The notes: generated from the letters alone by a model not told the origin. A DNA stretch of 64,000 nt from Sulfurovum sp. (GCA_021166685.1 JAJPEU010000013.1:62001-126000), one strand, 5' to 3'. Counted from the stretch's first letter, positions 54,052 through 62,998 are shown. Numbers and translations are program-made.

Positions 54052-57000
54052 ACCATCAAGCGGCTGGATAGAAAAAATCCTCAAAAAACCTTATATCATT
54101 TTTTCTTTTTTGGCTCTTTTTGTTTTTTCCGGCATGATGGGATACGGAAAGATCCATCGCAACCTTTTTCCTAATTCCAACTATCCCGAAGTAGCCCTGG
54201 TAATTGTAGAACCCGGCGCTTCAGCTAAAAGCATAGCAAGCAATGTTGCCGTCGCGGTAGAAGAAGAGCTTTATGCTCTGGATGAAATTAGGCGTGCCTA
54301 CTCCAATACGATTGACGAAGTAACGGTCATTCGTGCAGAGTTTGAATACAGTAAAAATATCGATACCGCGGTAAACGACGTAGCCAACGCCCTTTCCAAA
54401 ATACGCGCCAAACTTCCTTCAGACATTCAAGAACCGCAAATCATAAAAATCACTGAAGCAACTGCTCCTGTACTCGTGGTTGCCATGTCGCCTAAAAACA
54501 AAAACATAAATCTGTCGGATATCCGTGATTTGGCAAGCGGAGATATCAAGCATGCCCTGCTAAAAACAAAAGGTATTGCCAATGTTGATGTTTTTGGAGG
54601 CTATCAAAAAGAGCTGCAAATCATTATAGACAAAAAGAAACTTGACAGCCTTCATCTCTCTTTAGGGGAAGTTCTTGCTGCCATCCAAAAAAGCGACAAA
54701 GAGTATGCGATTGGATTTATGAGCAATGATGAACATCGCTATCTGATCAAATCTCAAGGTAAAAGAGAACAGGTAGAAAAGCTCAAACTCCTGCCTCTTT
54801 CGTCTGATCTCAAGCTTGCTGATGTGGCAGAGATTTATTTTGGACACTATGAAAACAGCGCTTCCTATTTTGGAAACGGGAAGGAGGCAATAGCCTTATC
54901 GGTGCAACGATCTATTAGCTCGGACGTTATCACTACAATCGAAAAAGCAGAGCAGCTGATTGAAAAATTTAAAACAAAATATCCCCAAATCAATTTTGAG
55001 ATATCAGATACACAAAAAGAAACTATTGCCCAAAGTACACAAAATATGCTAGAGTCTCTCCGTGACGCGATCGTAATGTCCACTCTTGTTGTTTTTTTGT
55101 TTCTTGCTAGTTTTCGTCAAATCTTAGTTGTTTTGGTCACCATTCCGTTAGTTTACACTTCAACCATTGCTTTAATGTGGCTTACCGGAATCGACTTTAA
55201 TGTCATTACGCTAACCGCCATCATTCTTGCCCTAGGACTTTTGCTTGATGACACTGTCGTAGTAGTTGAAAATATAGAGCGCCACTATAAAGAGCTCAAC
55301 AAGTCTATTCACAGTGCTGTTATTGATGGAACCAGAGAGATTATGTTTGCAGATTTGAGCGGCTCTATCACGACGATGATCGCTCTTGCGCCCATGCTTT
55401 TTGTAGGAGGATACCCCCAAACAGTTTTTGCTCCGCTTGTAGGAACGTTGCTTTTGGCACTTTTGGCTTCTTATATTGTTTCAATTATAGCAGTACCTTT
55501 GTTGTCTCTTTATATTTTAACTATCCAAAATAGCTTTATCCTAAAAATAGAAAATGGCTTTCATAAGGTTACAGGTCAAGCCAACCAAATGATCCATACT
55601 TTTTTTTCCTCCATTGTACAAACAGCTGTCAAACATAAAAGTGTAGCAATAGTTTATTTTATCGTCCTCCTTGCACTTTTCTTCACGTCTGTTAAGTTTG
55701 TGATGCCCGTTGTAGGCCAAGAACTCATGCCGCCCATGGATACCGGTGCTGTCAACATCAAAATCATTACCGATGCAAATCTTCCTATAGAAAAAAGTGA
55801 AGCGATCATGAGAGAGACAAACAAAATAATCCAAAAACAAGGCAAACTTTTGCGGGTTTCCGGAAGCATCGGAAGCGAAGCAGGCATACTCAGCATCGGA
55901 AGCGGAAGCGGGACAGACCAACTTTCTATCGTAGCAACCTATATAGACAGGCACCAAAGAGACAAAACCATCTGGCAGATATCTAATGCATTGCGACAAG
56001 AAATCATACAAATCCCGTATGTAAAAGATCTTGATGTCTCTCCTTACGGAGCAACAGGGCTTGCAAGCATACGCGCAAGTGTCAATGCCATGCTGAGCGG
56101 ATCGAATTTTGAAATACTGCACCGCACAGGTGCCAAGGTGGAAGAAGCCTTACAAAAAACACAAGGAATAGTTTCTACTTCCGCAACATGGGATATGGAC
56201 AAAATCGTCTACAATCTTTTTATAGATGAAGCTCAGGCATTAAAATACGAACTAACCTCGTCTGAAATAGCAAACCAAATACAAACTGCCCTCAGAGGTG
56301 CCCTAGTCGCTACTTTTTCAAAAAATAATCATGTGGACTACGGAGTAAGAGTTTGGCTTCCAAAAGAACAAATCAACACCTTTGATAAAGTTCTTTCTTT
56401 ATATATAGACACCCCCAAAGGAAAGATACCTTTGCATAAAGTAGCCGCCCTTGCCAATACCAAAGAACCTACCACTATTACCAGAGAAGGACTTAACTAT
56501 ACGCTTGAAATCTATGGCAACAGAGAAAAAGAAGCTATTTCGCATGTTATGGCAAATTTTGAAAAACAACTAGAAGATGTTGATTTCCCAAAAGATGTAG
56601 AACTTGAACAAATAGGCGATATTAAACACTTTGAGGCTTCTGCACAAAGAATGATTGGGGCAATTTCGGTGGCAATTGTATTGATATTTTTCACTCTTAT
56701 TATCATGTTTAGCAGCATAAAAATCTCTTTAATGATTATCTTTTCTATCCCCCTGACCATCATTGGTGCTTCATGGACAATGCTGGGTATGAATTATCAT
56801 GTCTCCATGCCTTCGATGATGGGATTTATTTTACTTTCTGGAATCATTGTAAATAATGCTATTTTATTGATACATTTTGCACTTGAACAGATGAAAGAGG
56901 GGGTGGATAAAACAAAAGCGATGCTAGAATCCATTAGAATCCGTACCAGGCCGGTTCTAATGACAGCCCTTTCGGTATCGGTAGGAATGCTGCCTATCGC

Positions 57001-57145
57001 TCAGGGTGCAGCCATAGGACTTGAACGGCTTGCACCATTGGGGGCAGTAGCCATTGGGGGCCTTATCATAGGAACGCTCATGACGTTGATTTTTATTCCT
57101 ATTATATTTATTTGGACCGTAAAAAATAAAGAGCCATTATCCTAA
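54044..57145 (+). CDS. RND efflux pump, inner-membrane subunit
   Basis: 1033 residues, usual length. First helix (17-33), porter domains, the four-helix stretch with GLLLDDTVVVVENIERHYKE (helix 4 proton-relay Asp pair DD), the second half with GFILLSGIIVNNAILLIHFALE and final TALSVSVGMLPIAQG. AcrB/CzcA superfamily; substrate not evident, but the D-D relay fits drug/hydrophobe pumps. Third gene of the tolC-adaptor-pump operon. Confidence 0.93.
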   Translation: MSRPSSGWIEKILKKPYIIFSFLALFVFSGMMGYGKIHRNLFPNSNYPEVALVIVEPGASAKSIASNVAVAVEEELYALDEIRRAYSNTIDEVTVIRAEFEYSKNIDTAVNDVANALSKIRAKLPSDIQEPQIIKITEATAPVLVVAMSPKNKNINLSDIRDLASGDIKHALLKTKGIANVDVFGGYQKELQIIIDKKKLDSLHLSLGEVLAAIQKSDKEYAIGFMSNDEHRYLIKSQGKREQVEKLKLLPLSSDLKLADVAEIYFGHYENSASYFGNGKEAIALSVQRSISSDVITTIEKAEQLIEKFKTKYPQINFEISDTQKETIAQSTQNMLESLRDAIVMSTLVVFLFLASFRQILVVLVTIPLVYTSTIALMWLTGIDFNVITLTAIILALGLLLDDTVVVVENIERHYKELNKSIHSAVIDGTREIMFADLSGSITTMIALAPMLFVGGYPQTVFAPLVGTLLLALLASYIVSIIAVPLLSLYILTIQNSFILKIENGFHKVTGQANQMIHTFFSSIVQTAVKHKSVAIVYFIVLLALFFTSVKFVMPVVGQELMPPMDTGAVNIKIITDANLPIEKSEAIMRETNKIIQKQGKLLRVSGSIGSEAGILSIGSGSGTDQLSIVATYIDRHQRDKTIWQISNALRQEIIQIPYVKDLDVSPYGATGLASIRASVNAMLSGSNFEILHRTGAKVEEALQKTQGIVSTSATWDMDKIVYNLFIDEAQALKYELTSSEIANQIQTALRGALVATFSKNNHVDYGVRVWLPKEQINTFDKVLSLYIDTPKGKIPLHKVAALANTKEPTTITREGLNYTLEIYGNREKEAISHVMANFEKQLEDVDFPKDVELEQIGDIKHFEASAQRMIGAISVAIVLIFFTLIIMFSSIKISLMIIFSIPLTIIGASWTMLGMNYHVSMPSMMGFILLSGIIVNNAILLIHFALEQMKEGVDKTKAMLESIRIRTRPVLMTALSVSVGMLPIAQGAAIGLERLAPLGAVAIGGLIIGTLMTLIFIPIIFIWTVKNKEPLS

Positions 57146-57190
57146 AATATAAACCGATTATCTTGGTATGGCAAAGAATATAATCAGAAT

Positions 57191-58414
57191 TTATTCATAT
57201 TCGATCTCTATCATGCTCTTTGTCTTTTTTGAAAATATCTGCCTTTTTACTTTGCCGGCGCCCAAATACTTTTTGGCACCATTATTGTCTTTGTCTAAAA
57301 TAATATATCTATTCTCGTCTTCGCTGATTTCATCTTTATCGTTTTTGATATACTCAACCCGGTAAACCAGCCTTACCGCATCGACAAAGGCACTTGCCCC
57401 TCTGCTCTGAGATGAATTTTTAGTCCCATGATGAATGAAAATGATCGTCTTTTTTTCTTTGGTGGCCCATCTGGTAAACAGATTAATAAACATTCGTGCA
57501 TGGGCATTGTTATTTTCATCTGCACCAAACATTGCTATAAGCGGGTCAAGAATAATTACATCATACGCATTCAGTGCTCTTTTAAACTGATAAAATTTAC
57601 TATTGATAGATATGCTCCCTCTGCTCTCTTCTAAAAAATGTATGGTTTCTGCATCTGCTCCTGCTATATGCAAATCTTTTTCAAAGACAGAAACATCTGT
57701 TTCCAAAATTTGCTTGGCTATCATTTCAAAACGAGATCTGGATAATCCCAAAGGATCTTCGCTCAACCACATAAATACTTTAAGCCTCTCATCTCTCACC
57801 ATTCTCATGGCTGCTTGCAAAAGTAAAAATGATTTCCCTACTCCCCCTCCTGCACTTACCAAAGAAACGGTATCTTTAGGAAATGGCAACCAGCTTTTGC
57901 AAACAAATTCCGCATCTTCTGCTTCTATCTCTCCAAAAGAAACGATCTTAAAAAGCTCTCTGCCTCCCTCTTCTGCTTTTTCTATTTCTCCATGGACAAG
58001 ATGTAAAATTTCATCAAAATTTTTTTCCTCATCTATACTGTACAAAATTTGATGCGCAAGTTGTTTAAACTGCCTTAGTCTGGAGTACTCTTTCATTTTC
58101 TCTATATAAAAACAAATATTCGAAACCGGGAGCGAGGCCAATATTTCCAACATTCCGGATTCATCAAATGCTTTGCCTAAATACTCTTTAATAATACCTT
58201 CTTCTATAATACTGTTTTCATAAAGATGGCCCAATGCATTAAAAAGCACCCGATGAAAAGGAATAAAAAAATCTTCATTTCTTATTCCCGCATCCAGTAC
58301 ATCTTTAAATATCGCAGGCTCATAAATAATTGCACTTAAAACTGCTCTTTCAAAAGCTTCGCTATACATCAATTTTTGCATCTTATCTTCTTCATATAAT
58401 AATCTTTTGCCCAT
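57191..58414 (-). CDS. Replicative helicase-like ATPase (DnaB-N plus RepA/AAA_25)
   Basis: 407 residues from ATG at 58414. The N-terminal 110 residues follow the DnaB N-terminal domain (SEAFERAVLSAIIYEPAIFKDVLDAG...FFIPFHRVLFNAL). The rest is a RecA-fold ATPase of the RSF1010 RepA type with Walker A G190-G-V-G-K-S195, Walker B VIILDPLIAMFG and HHGTKNSSQSRGASAFVDAV. It is the plasmid-type arrangement in which the helicase lies beside the origin. Reads away from the iterons, leftward. Probably the replicon's own helicase. Confidence 0.82.
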   Translation of the reverse strand: MGKRLLYEEDKMQKLMYSEAFERAVLSAIIYEPAIFKDVLDAGIRNEDFFIPFHRVLFNALGHLYENSIIEEGIIKEYLGKAFDESGMLEILASLPVSNICFYIEKMKEYSRLRQFKQLAHQILYSIDEEKNFDEILHLVHGEIEKAEEGGRELFKIVSFGEIEAEDAEFVCKSWLPFPKDTVSLVSAGGGVGKSFLLLQAAMRMVRDERLKVFMWLSEDPLGLSRSRFEMIAKQILETDVSVFEKDLHIAGADAETIHFLEESRGSISINSKFYQFKRALNAYDVIILDPLIAMFGADENNNAHARMFINLFTRWATKEKKTIIFIHHGTKNSSQSRGASAFVDAVRLVYRVEYIKNDKDEISEDENRYIILDKDNNGAKKYLGAGKVKRQIFSKKTKSMIEIEYE

Positions 58415-58475
58415 TCTAACTCTTTTTACATAACATAGCAAGGCCCGAATTTCATAGTATTCTTTTTGTTAAAAG

Positions 58476-58867
58476 AAGTAATATTAGAGTGTAAAGGAAG
58501 TAATATTAGAGGGGTTTACTATTTTTTAGGAAGTAATATTAGAGGGGTCAAAATTGTGCTTGCGGAAGCAATCTTAGAGTAAAAATTATATTTTGGAAGT
58601 AATATTAGGGGGGGGTAAGAGAGTTTTTGATATTTAATGGATATTTTTATCCTTATTATTGAAAATTTTCATATTTTTTTTAAAAACTCTCATATATTTT
58701 TAAACAGATTCATCTGTGATGGAAGTAATATTAGGGGGTTTATATCATTTTTTATAGCAGAAGCGGAACTAATATTAGAGGGTTTTGGAAGTAATATTAG
58801 AGTATGAGGAAGTAATATTAGAGGTAAAAAGTAGCTATATTAGAGGGTTTTGGAAGTAATATTAGGG
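58476..58867 (+). repeat. Iteron array: putative replication origin
   Basis: About eleven direct copies of GGAAGTAATATTAGAGGGG, all in the same orientation: 58476, 58496, 58529, 58564 (degenerate), 58595, 58721, 58765, 58787, 58808, 58830 (degenerate) and 58852. Spacing is irregular, with a 110-base AT-rich gap (58614-58720), the likely unwinding element. They lie between the helicase and rep genes, as iterons do in theta plasmids. The 494-base gap holds no gene otherwise. Positions may be off by one base. Confidence 0.9.
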
Positions 58868-58888
58868 TTTTTCTAAGAATATAAGATT

Positions 58889-58953
58889 CTTTATACAAGA
58901 GCATGAAGACTCTTGTATAAAGAGTGTGATTTTAATCACTCTTTATACAAGAG
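58889..58953 (-). terminator. Three-armed inverted repeat at the 3' end of rep
   Basis: Arm A CTTTATACAAGAG (58889-58901), arm B CTCTTGTATAAAGAGTG (58910-58926) and arm C (58937-58953, exact complement of B). B can pair with A or with C, giving mutually exclusive hairpins. Arm C encodes the last residues of Rep. No T-run follows, so this is an alternative-structure terminator or a copy-control RNA element. Confidence 0.55.
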
Positions 58954-60042
58954 AGACTCTAAGTACAATATAACTTCCATTTCAAATTCTTCTGAATCAA
59001 GTTGATTTTTATTAACGATTCTAAAATTTTTTTGATCATCGGTCTCAACATAAGCTGCACAAACAAATGCACCTTCTGTTTCATAGGAGATGTTTTTTAA
59101 TAAAACCTTATTCCCATCTACCAAAATAGCATCACCAATAAGATCCTTTGTTGTGGTATTAATCGCAGGTTTTTCTGTTTCAATAAGAGAAGCACTTGAA
59201 TAATTAAATAAAGAAGGAATAAAACCAACCCCCGAGTTACCAAGATAATAAAACATTTCATCGTTTGGGCTGTAATCAATTCCAAATGATTGCAACTCCC
59301 CTACTCTGTACCTGAGTTCTCTTTTTGCAACCTGTAATGATTTTGGAGAATCTGTAGGAAACCCAAGCGCATCTAAAACAGTCAATAGTTTAAACCGTGA
59401 TTCTTTTTTATGTGTAAAAAACCAACGTATAATAGCTTTGGTTAAAGCAGAATCAACTTTAAGCAGTTTTGGCAATTCTTTTTTATAGTTAATAGAAAGT
59501 TCTCTTTCATAAAATTTTAAATATCTCTTATCCAGCGTGATTGAGTAAGCCTTGTGCTCTTCAAGATAATCCAAATGAGAAATTAAATTAAAGTCAAAAG
59601 AATCCCCTTTTGTATTTACATAATTGATAGTGATATCACGGATTTCTTTGATTTTATCCCTAAGCCATTTTGTTTGTTTTTCCCAAGAGTTGCTTTTTTC
59701 TTCCCCGCTATACTCTTTAAGTATTTTTGTCTGACTGAAAATAATTACAACCTCTTCAGTAGGCAGAGGAATAATTTTTGCCGCATGTGTGTAGATACAG
59801 TCCAGTAAATCCCTGTGAACCTGAGTTAAGAGTTTTCGCCCTCTTATTTCGACTTTGCCCCAGCTTGTTTGAATAGTTCTGATTCCTCCGTTGTTTTTGA
59901 ATTCTCTGGCGGTCACAGAATTTCCTGAAAGTTTCTGTACGGGAGAAAAAATTGGAATACGCAATTCAGTAATAGTTGATGTACTGCTTTCTATTTTTTC
60001 CACAACATTAAAAAGAGTGAGTTGTTGATTATCTGTTTTCAT
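58936..60042 (-). CDS. Plasmid-type replication initiator (Rep, winged-helix family)
   Basis: 368 residues. No exact family name is evident. Two helical winged-helix-like halves fit a Rep/TrfA-type initiator (SWGKVEIRGRKLLTQVHRDLLDCIYTHAAKI...; ALTKAIIRWFFTHKKESRFKLLTVLDALGFPT). Rich in Lys/Ser, GC-poor. It stands directly next to the iterons, between helicase and parA, which supports initiator function. ATG at 60042 follows AAACAG weakly; the gene reads toward the iterons. Confidence 0.72.
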   Translation of the reverse strand: MKTDNQQLTLFNVVEKIESSTSTITELRIPIFSPVQKLSGNSVTAREFKNNGGIRTIQTSWGKVEIRGRKLLTQVHRDLLDCIYTHAAKIIPLPTEEVVIIFSQTKILKEYSGEEKSNSWEKQTKWLRDKIKEIRDITINYVNTKGDSFDFNLISHLDYLEEHKAYSITLDKRYLKFYERELSINYKKELPKLLKVDSALTKAIIRWFFTHKKESRFKLLTVLDALGFPTDSPKSLQVAKRELRYRVGELQSFGIDYSPNDEMFYYLGNSGVGFIPSLFNYSSASLIETEKPAINTTTKDLIGDAILVDGNKVLLKNISYETEGAFVCAAYVETDDQKNFRIVNKNQLDSEEFEMEVILYLESLLYKE

Positions 60043-60156
60043 GGATATATTGTACTATGCAATATGTGTCAACACCCTTATTTATTTTTATTTTACTTGA
60101 TTGTAATGTAAACAGCCAATAGAACGGCTCTTTTCCGTGTAAATAAAATAAAAAAG

Positions 60157-60170
60157 TTTCGCATGCGAAA
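60157..60170 (+). promoter_or_regulatory. parS/operator-like palindrome 1
   Basis: TTTCGCATGCGAAA, perfect 14-base palindrome between rep and parA. Confidence 0.75.
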
Positions 60171-60212
60171 TAATCTAATTGTAAACCAATTATAGTATTA
60201 TTTGGTAATAAA

Positions 60213-60226
60213 TTTCGCATGCGAAA
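60213..60226 (+). promoter_or_regulatory. parS/operator-like palindrome 2
   Basis: Second perfect TTTCGCATGCGAAA, 15 bases before the parA start, where it could also repress parAB. Confidence 0.8.
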
Positions 60227-60240
60227 CAAAAGGTGAATGT

Positions 60241-60861
60241 ATGATTATTACCATTGCACACTCAAAGGGCGGAGTAGGAAAAAGTTTACTTTCATGGCAT
60301 TTAGCTATAGGGATGAGTGTGCCCATTATAGATTTGGATTTTCAAAAAACATTGGTCTACACAAACAACCTTAGAAAAATAAATGGATACAAATCGTTAA
60401 AAATTATTCAGCCCGAATCCCCGCAATCATTTGTGGAATTTATGGACAATTGGCCCGAAGATAAAAATATTATTATTGATGTGGGAGGGTTTGATTCAAA
60501 CCTTAACAGGGCAGCACTTTACATTTCTGATCTTATCATCACTCCGGCGGTTGATCGTGTAACGGAAATGGCAGGACTTTATAAATTTCATCAGATTTTG
60601 GAAGAACTTTCGCAAAAAATGAAAACACATATCAAAGCAAATATTTTACTCAATGATGTTAATCCGAGTGCAAAAGATTTTTCTGTTATAGAGGATTTGG
60701 TAGATAATCTAAAGCATTTTGACCTTATGGATACGATTATAGCGCATAGAGCAGATTTTTATAGAACCATGGAGGAAGGCAAAGGGGTAACAGAATTAGA
60801 AAAAAGTAAAGCTAAAAAAGAGATAAAACAATTAATCAAAGAAATAAAGAAAAAAGGATAA
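60241..60861 (+). CDS. parA: ParA-type partition ATPase
   Basis: 206 residues from ATG at 60241 (AGGTG ahead; an upstream in-frame start runs through palindrome 2). Deviant Walker A K9-G-G-V-G-K-S15, Walker A' IIDLDFQK and Walker B IIIDVGGFD. No N-terminal HTH, so a small type Ib-like ParA. Two palindromes flank its promoter. Followed after three bases by parB. Confidence 0.9.
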   Translation: MIITIAHSKGGVGKSLLSWHLAIGMSVPIIDLDFQKTLVYTNNLRKINGYKSLKIIQPESPQSFVEFMDNWPEDKNIIIDVGGFDSNLNRAALYISDLIITPAVDRVTEMAGLYKFHQILEELSQKMKTHIKANILLNDVNPSAKDFSVIEDLVDNLKHFDLMDTIIAHRADFYRTMEEGKGVTELEKSKAKKEIKQLIKEIKKKG

Positions 60862-60864
60862 AAG

Positions 60865-61728
60865 ATGGCTAAACGTAAAATAAATGCAGCAATGATATTG
60901 GCCGCAGGCGAAGATGCACATCTTCAAACCAATGATACAAAAGTTTCGCATGCAAAACAAATAGATGGACAAGAATTTTTAGAAATAGATGTTGATAAAA
61001 TTATAAACAACCCTATGCAGCCGCGAATTTCTATCAACAGTCACGAACTTAAAGATCTTATGTCCTCCATAAAAGAACACGGCCTTATACAACCCATAGC
61101 TGTTATCAGAACCTCAAAAGGCGAGTTTATACTTAAAGCAGGACAAAGAAGATGGTTTGCTCATAAAGAACTTGGCCTAGAAAAGATAAAAGCTATTGTG
61201 GAAGATGCAACACATTTTTCTAAAGAAGAAGAAGAAAAAAAACTTTTTGAAGCAGCAATTATGGAAAATACCCATAGAGACAATCTTGATCCATTGGAGC
61301 TTGCTCTTTCTTTAAAACAGGCAATGGATAAAAATTTCTATGCAAATTTAGAGGAACTAAGTCAGGCCTTAAGCAAATCAAAATCGTATATCAGTAAAGT
61401 ATTTAAAGTACTTTCTTTGGAAGAAGAGATTATTCAAGACCTAGAAAAAAACAAATCCATCAATGACATTGAATCTCTTTATGAAATCCAAAAGATTAAA
61501 GATCCGCAGGAGCAGGTGAGAGTATATTTTGATTTTGTAGCTAAAAAATTAGACAGAAAAGCACTTAGAAGTCGCAATAAAACCAAAATTTCGCATGCGA
61601 AACAAGAAGTTTTTTTTATTACCAGGCCCAAATTTATAAAATTGGATCTGGATACTACAAAATTAACCGAATCACAAAAGAAAAATATGATAGAAGAGCT
61701 GGAAAAAGTTTTAAAGAAATATTTTTAA
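60865..61728 (+). CDS. parB: ParB-type partition protein
   Basis: 287 residues. Box I NPMQPR, box II ENTHRDNLDPLE, the CTP-related GQRRWFAHKELG stretch and a HTH (ELSQALSKSKSYISKVFKVL) are present. Two palindrome copies (60944-60957, 61589-61602) lie inside the gene and are translated as KVSHAKQ (residues about 26-32) and KISHAKQ (about 241-247), in linkers between domains. Thus the protein carries its own putative binding sites. Ends the replicon. Confidence 0.9.
   Translation: MAKRKINAAMILAAGEDAHLQTNDTKVSHAKQIDGQEFLEIDVDKIINNPMQPRISINSHELKDLMSSIKEHGLIQPIAVIRTSKGEFILKAGQRRWFAHKELGLEKIKAIVEDATHFSKEEEEKKLFEAAIMENTHRDNLDPLELALSLKQAMDKNFYANLEELSQALSKSKSYISKVFKVLSLEEEIIQDLEKNKSINDIESLYEIQKIKDPQEQVRVYFDFVAKKLDRKALRSRNKTKISHAKQEVFFITRPKFIKLDLDTTKLTESQKKNMIEELEKVLKKYF
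60944..60957 (+). promoter_or_regulatory. parS-like palindrome 3 inside parB
   Basis: TTTCGCATGCAAAA, one mismatch from the palindrome, in the 5' part of parB. Confidence 0.55.
61589..61602 (+). promoter_or_regulatory. parS-like palindrome 4 inside parB
   Basis: Perfect TTTCGCATGCGAAA within the 3' part of parB, encoding the segment ISHAKQ. Confidence 0.7.
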
Positions 61729-61755
61729 AATTAAATTTTTTCCAAAAAAGATTAA

Positions 61756-61944
61756 CTAGGCAAATCGTAAAAAAATACCAACCAAAAGAGAAAGAAAAAC
61801 AGTAAGCAGAAAAGTTAAACCATTATACCATTTTTTAGGAAGTGAGAATTTTTTATTTAACCACTCTGTTATTTTCATGGCAGGAAAGACCATAAAAAGC
61901 AGCATTACGATACTAAAAACTAAGGTTAAAACAAAATCTATCAT
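61756..61944 (-). CDS. Small membrane protein
   Basis: 62 residues: two hydrophobic helices (3-24 and 42-60) with basic loop NKKFSLPKKWYN. No family recognised. It starts two bases after the 127-residue gene ends, so they form a pair. Confidence 0.55.
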   Translation of the reverse strand: MIDFVLTLVFSIVMLLFMVFPAMKITEWLNKKFSLPKKWYNGLTFLLTVFLSLLVGIFLRFA

Positions 61945-61946
61945 TG

Positions 61947-62330
61947 TTAAATCCCATAAAATTGTTGAATAAAATGAAGCTCTTCTTGATTTTGCAGTGG
62001 AATAGTTACTATACTCACATTTTTGTCATCAAGAATATGTAATTGGGAATTTTCTATCTTGAGATGATTTTTCCCCCAATTTTTTTCTAAAATGTCAAGT
62101 TGGCGAAAAATTTCTATATTACTCGGTTTTTCTTTAAAATCCTTGTCGGCTTTGCTTAATATTTGTAGCCCCCCAAAGCGTTTGTCAATATAATAGGGGC
62201 TATATTTTTTTATTTCTGTGTAAATCCGCTTGTTTTTTTGCTCGGGCTGACTTTCAAAATAGGCTGAAATAGCTATGGCAATAAACCCTATGGCCAAAAA
62301 AGCAAATAAATAATTTTTAAAATTTGACAT
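61947..62330 (-). CDS. Membrane-anchored hypothetical protein
   Basis: 127 residues. One N-terminal helix (about 5-22), then a hydrophilic domain with YYIDKRFGGLQILSKADKDFKEKP and LQNQEELHFIQQFYG. I do not recognise it. Divergent from the FNR-box gene at 62470. Confidence 0.6.
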   Translation of the reverse strand: MSNFKNYLFAFLAIGFIAIAISAYFESQPEQKNKRIYTEIKKYSPYYIDKRFGGLQILSKADKDFKEKPSNIEIFRQLDILEKNWGKNHLKIENSQLHILDDKNVSIVTIPLQNQEELHFIQQFYGI

Positions 62331-62395
62331 TAAATTCCTTTATACAGTATACGTTAATATATTTATCAGTATAGATACTTTTAACTAAAAAACGC

Positions 62396-62437
62396 TTGAT
62401 AAACATCAATTTGAACAGACAGAAAGTATGTTACTAT
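62396..62437 (+). promoter_or_regulatory. FNR-type class II promoter of the 121-residue gene
   Basis: TTGATAAACATCAA (62396-62409) is a perfect FNR/CRP-family box. TACTAT at 62432-62437 lies at the -10; a start site at 62444 puts the box at -41.5, the class II position. The gene starts at 62470. Confidence 0.8.
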
Positions 62438-62469
62438 TTTTAATAATTTTTAGAAAATAAGGTGAGAAT

Positions 62470-62835
62470 ATGAAACAATTTTTTATTTTAGAAGGCGGGT
62501 ATTTAATCCTTGCATTATTTGTGATATTGGTTACAGTGTTTGTGGGAACACGTCCGTTTGTATCCAAAAATGCATTAAAAAAAGGTCTTATGGGTGTGGT
62601 ACCAATTTTAGTTTTATTGATTGGAGGGCATTACATTGTGACAACCAACCGCATGACAGAAGTCAAACTTGCTTTTGAAAAAGGACAGCCGATTATTTGT
62701 GAAAGCCGAATGATAAGAAAAGCAGCCCAGTCGGTCACTGTCTTAAAATCACAAGAATGGTCTCTAGAAAAAGATAATTTTGTTTCGCCAGGCTACGATA
62801 GGCCTTTTCATTCTGCAAGATGTATTGTTAAATAA
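62470..62835 (+). CDS. Small two-helix membrane protein under FNR-type control
   Basis: 121 residues. Helices at about 10-26 and 37-57, then a hydrophilic C-terminus with two Cys (C76, C118) and SPGYDRPFHSARC. Family unknown. Preceded by a perfect FNR-type box and followed by the nor operon under the same type of promoter, so it probably belongs to the denitrification/NO response. The 223 bases after it hold the nor promoter. Confidence 0.65.
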   Translation: MKQFFILEGGYLILALFVILVTVFVGTRPFVSKNALKKGLMGVVPILVLLIGGHYIVTTNRMTEVKLAFEKGQPIICESRMIRKAAQSVTVLKSQEWSLEKDNFVSPGYDRPFHSARCIVK

Positions 62836-62956
62836 AGTACATCTTTATCTTATACAACCAGCTTAAAACCTACTATTATAACTATTTCAAATAGATATAG
62901 GCTATATATCAATAATATTTAATAAAATCATTAAATAATCTAATTTATTCCTTTTC

Positions 62957-62998
62957 TTGATATATGTCAATTATTTTATACTTATATGCTGTCATAAT
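62957..62998 (+). promoter_or_regulatory. FNR-type class II promoter of the nor operon
   Basis: TTGATATATGTCAA (62957-62970; one-base deviation from the ideal TTGAT-N4-ATCAA) and CATAAT (62993-62998) give a start at 63005 with the box at -41.5. A 13-base inverted repeat GGCCA-TAT-TGGCC (63012-63024) lies in the leader. Confidence 0.75.

Noticed and set aside
55541-56122. 193-codon open frame on the minus strand inside the RND pump
   Set aside because: Cys/Tyr-rich random-looking product opposite a complete pump gene.
58476-58867. CRISPR array
   Set aside because: Repeats are about 17-19 bases with irregular or no spacers and no cas gene; iterons explain them.
60100-60212. ACCAA...TTGGT inverted repeat before parA
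   Set aside because: Arms of five bases only; likely chance beside the strong palindromes.
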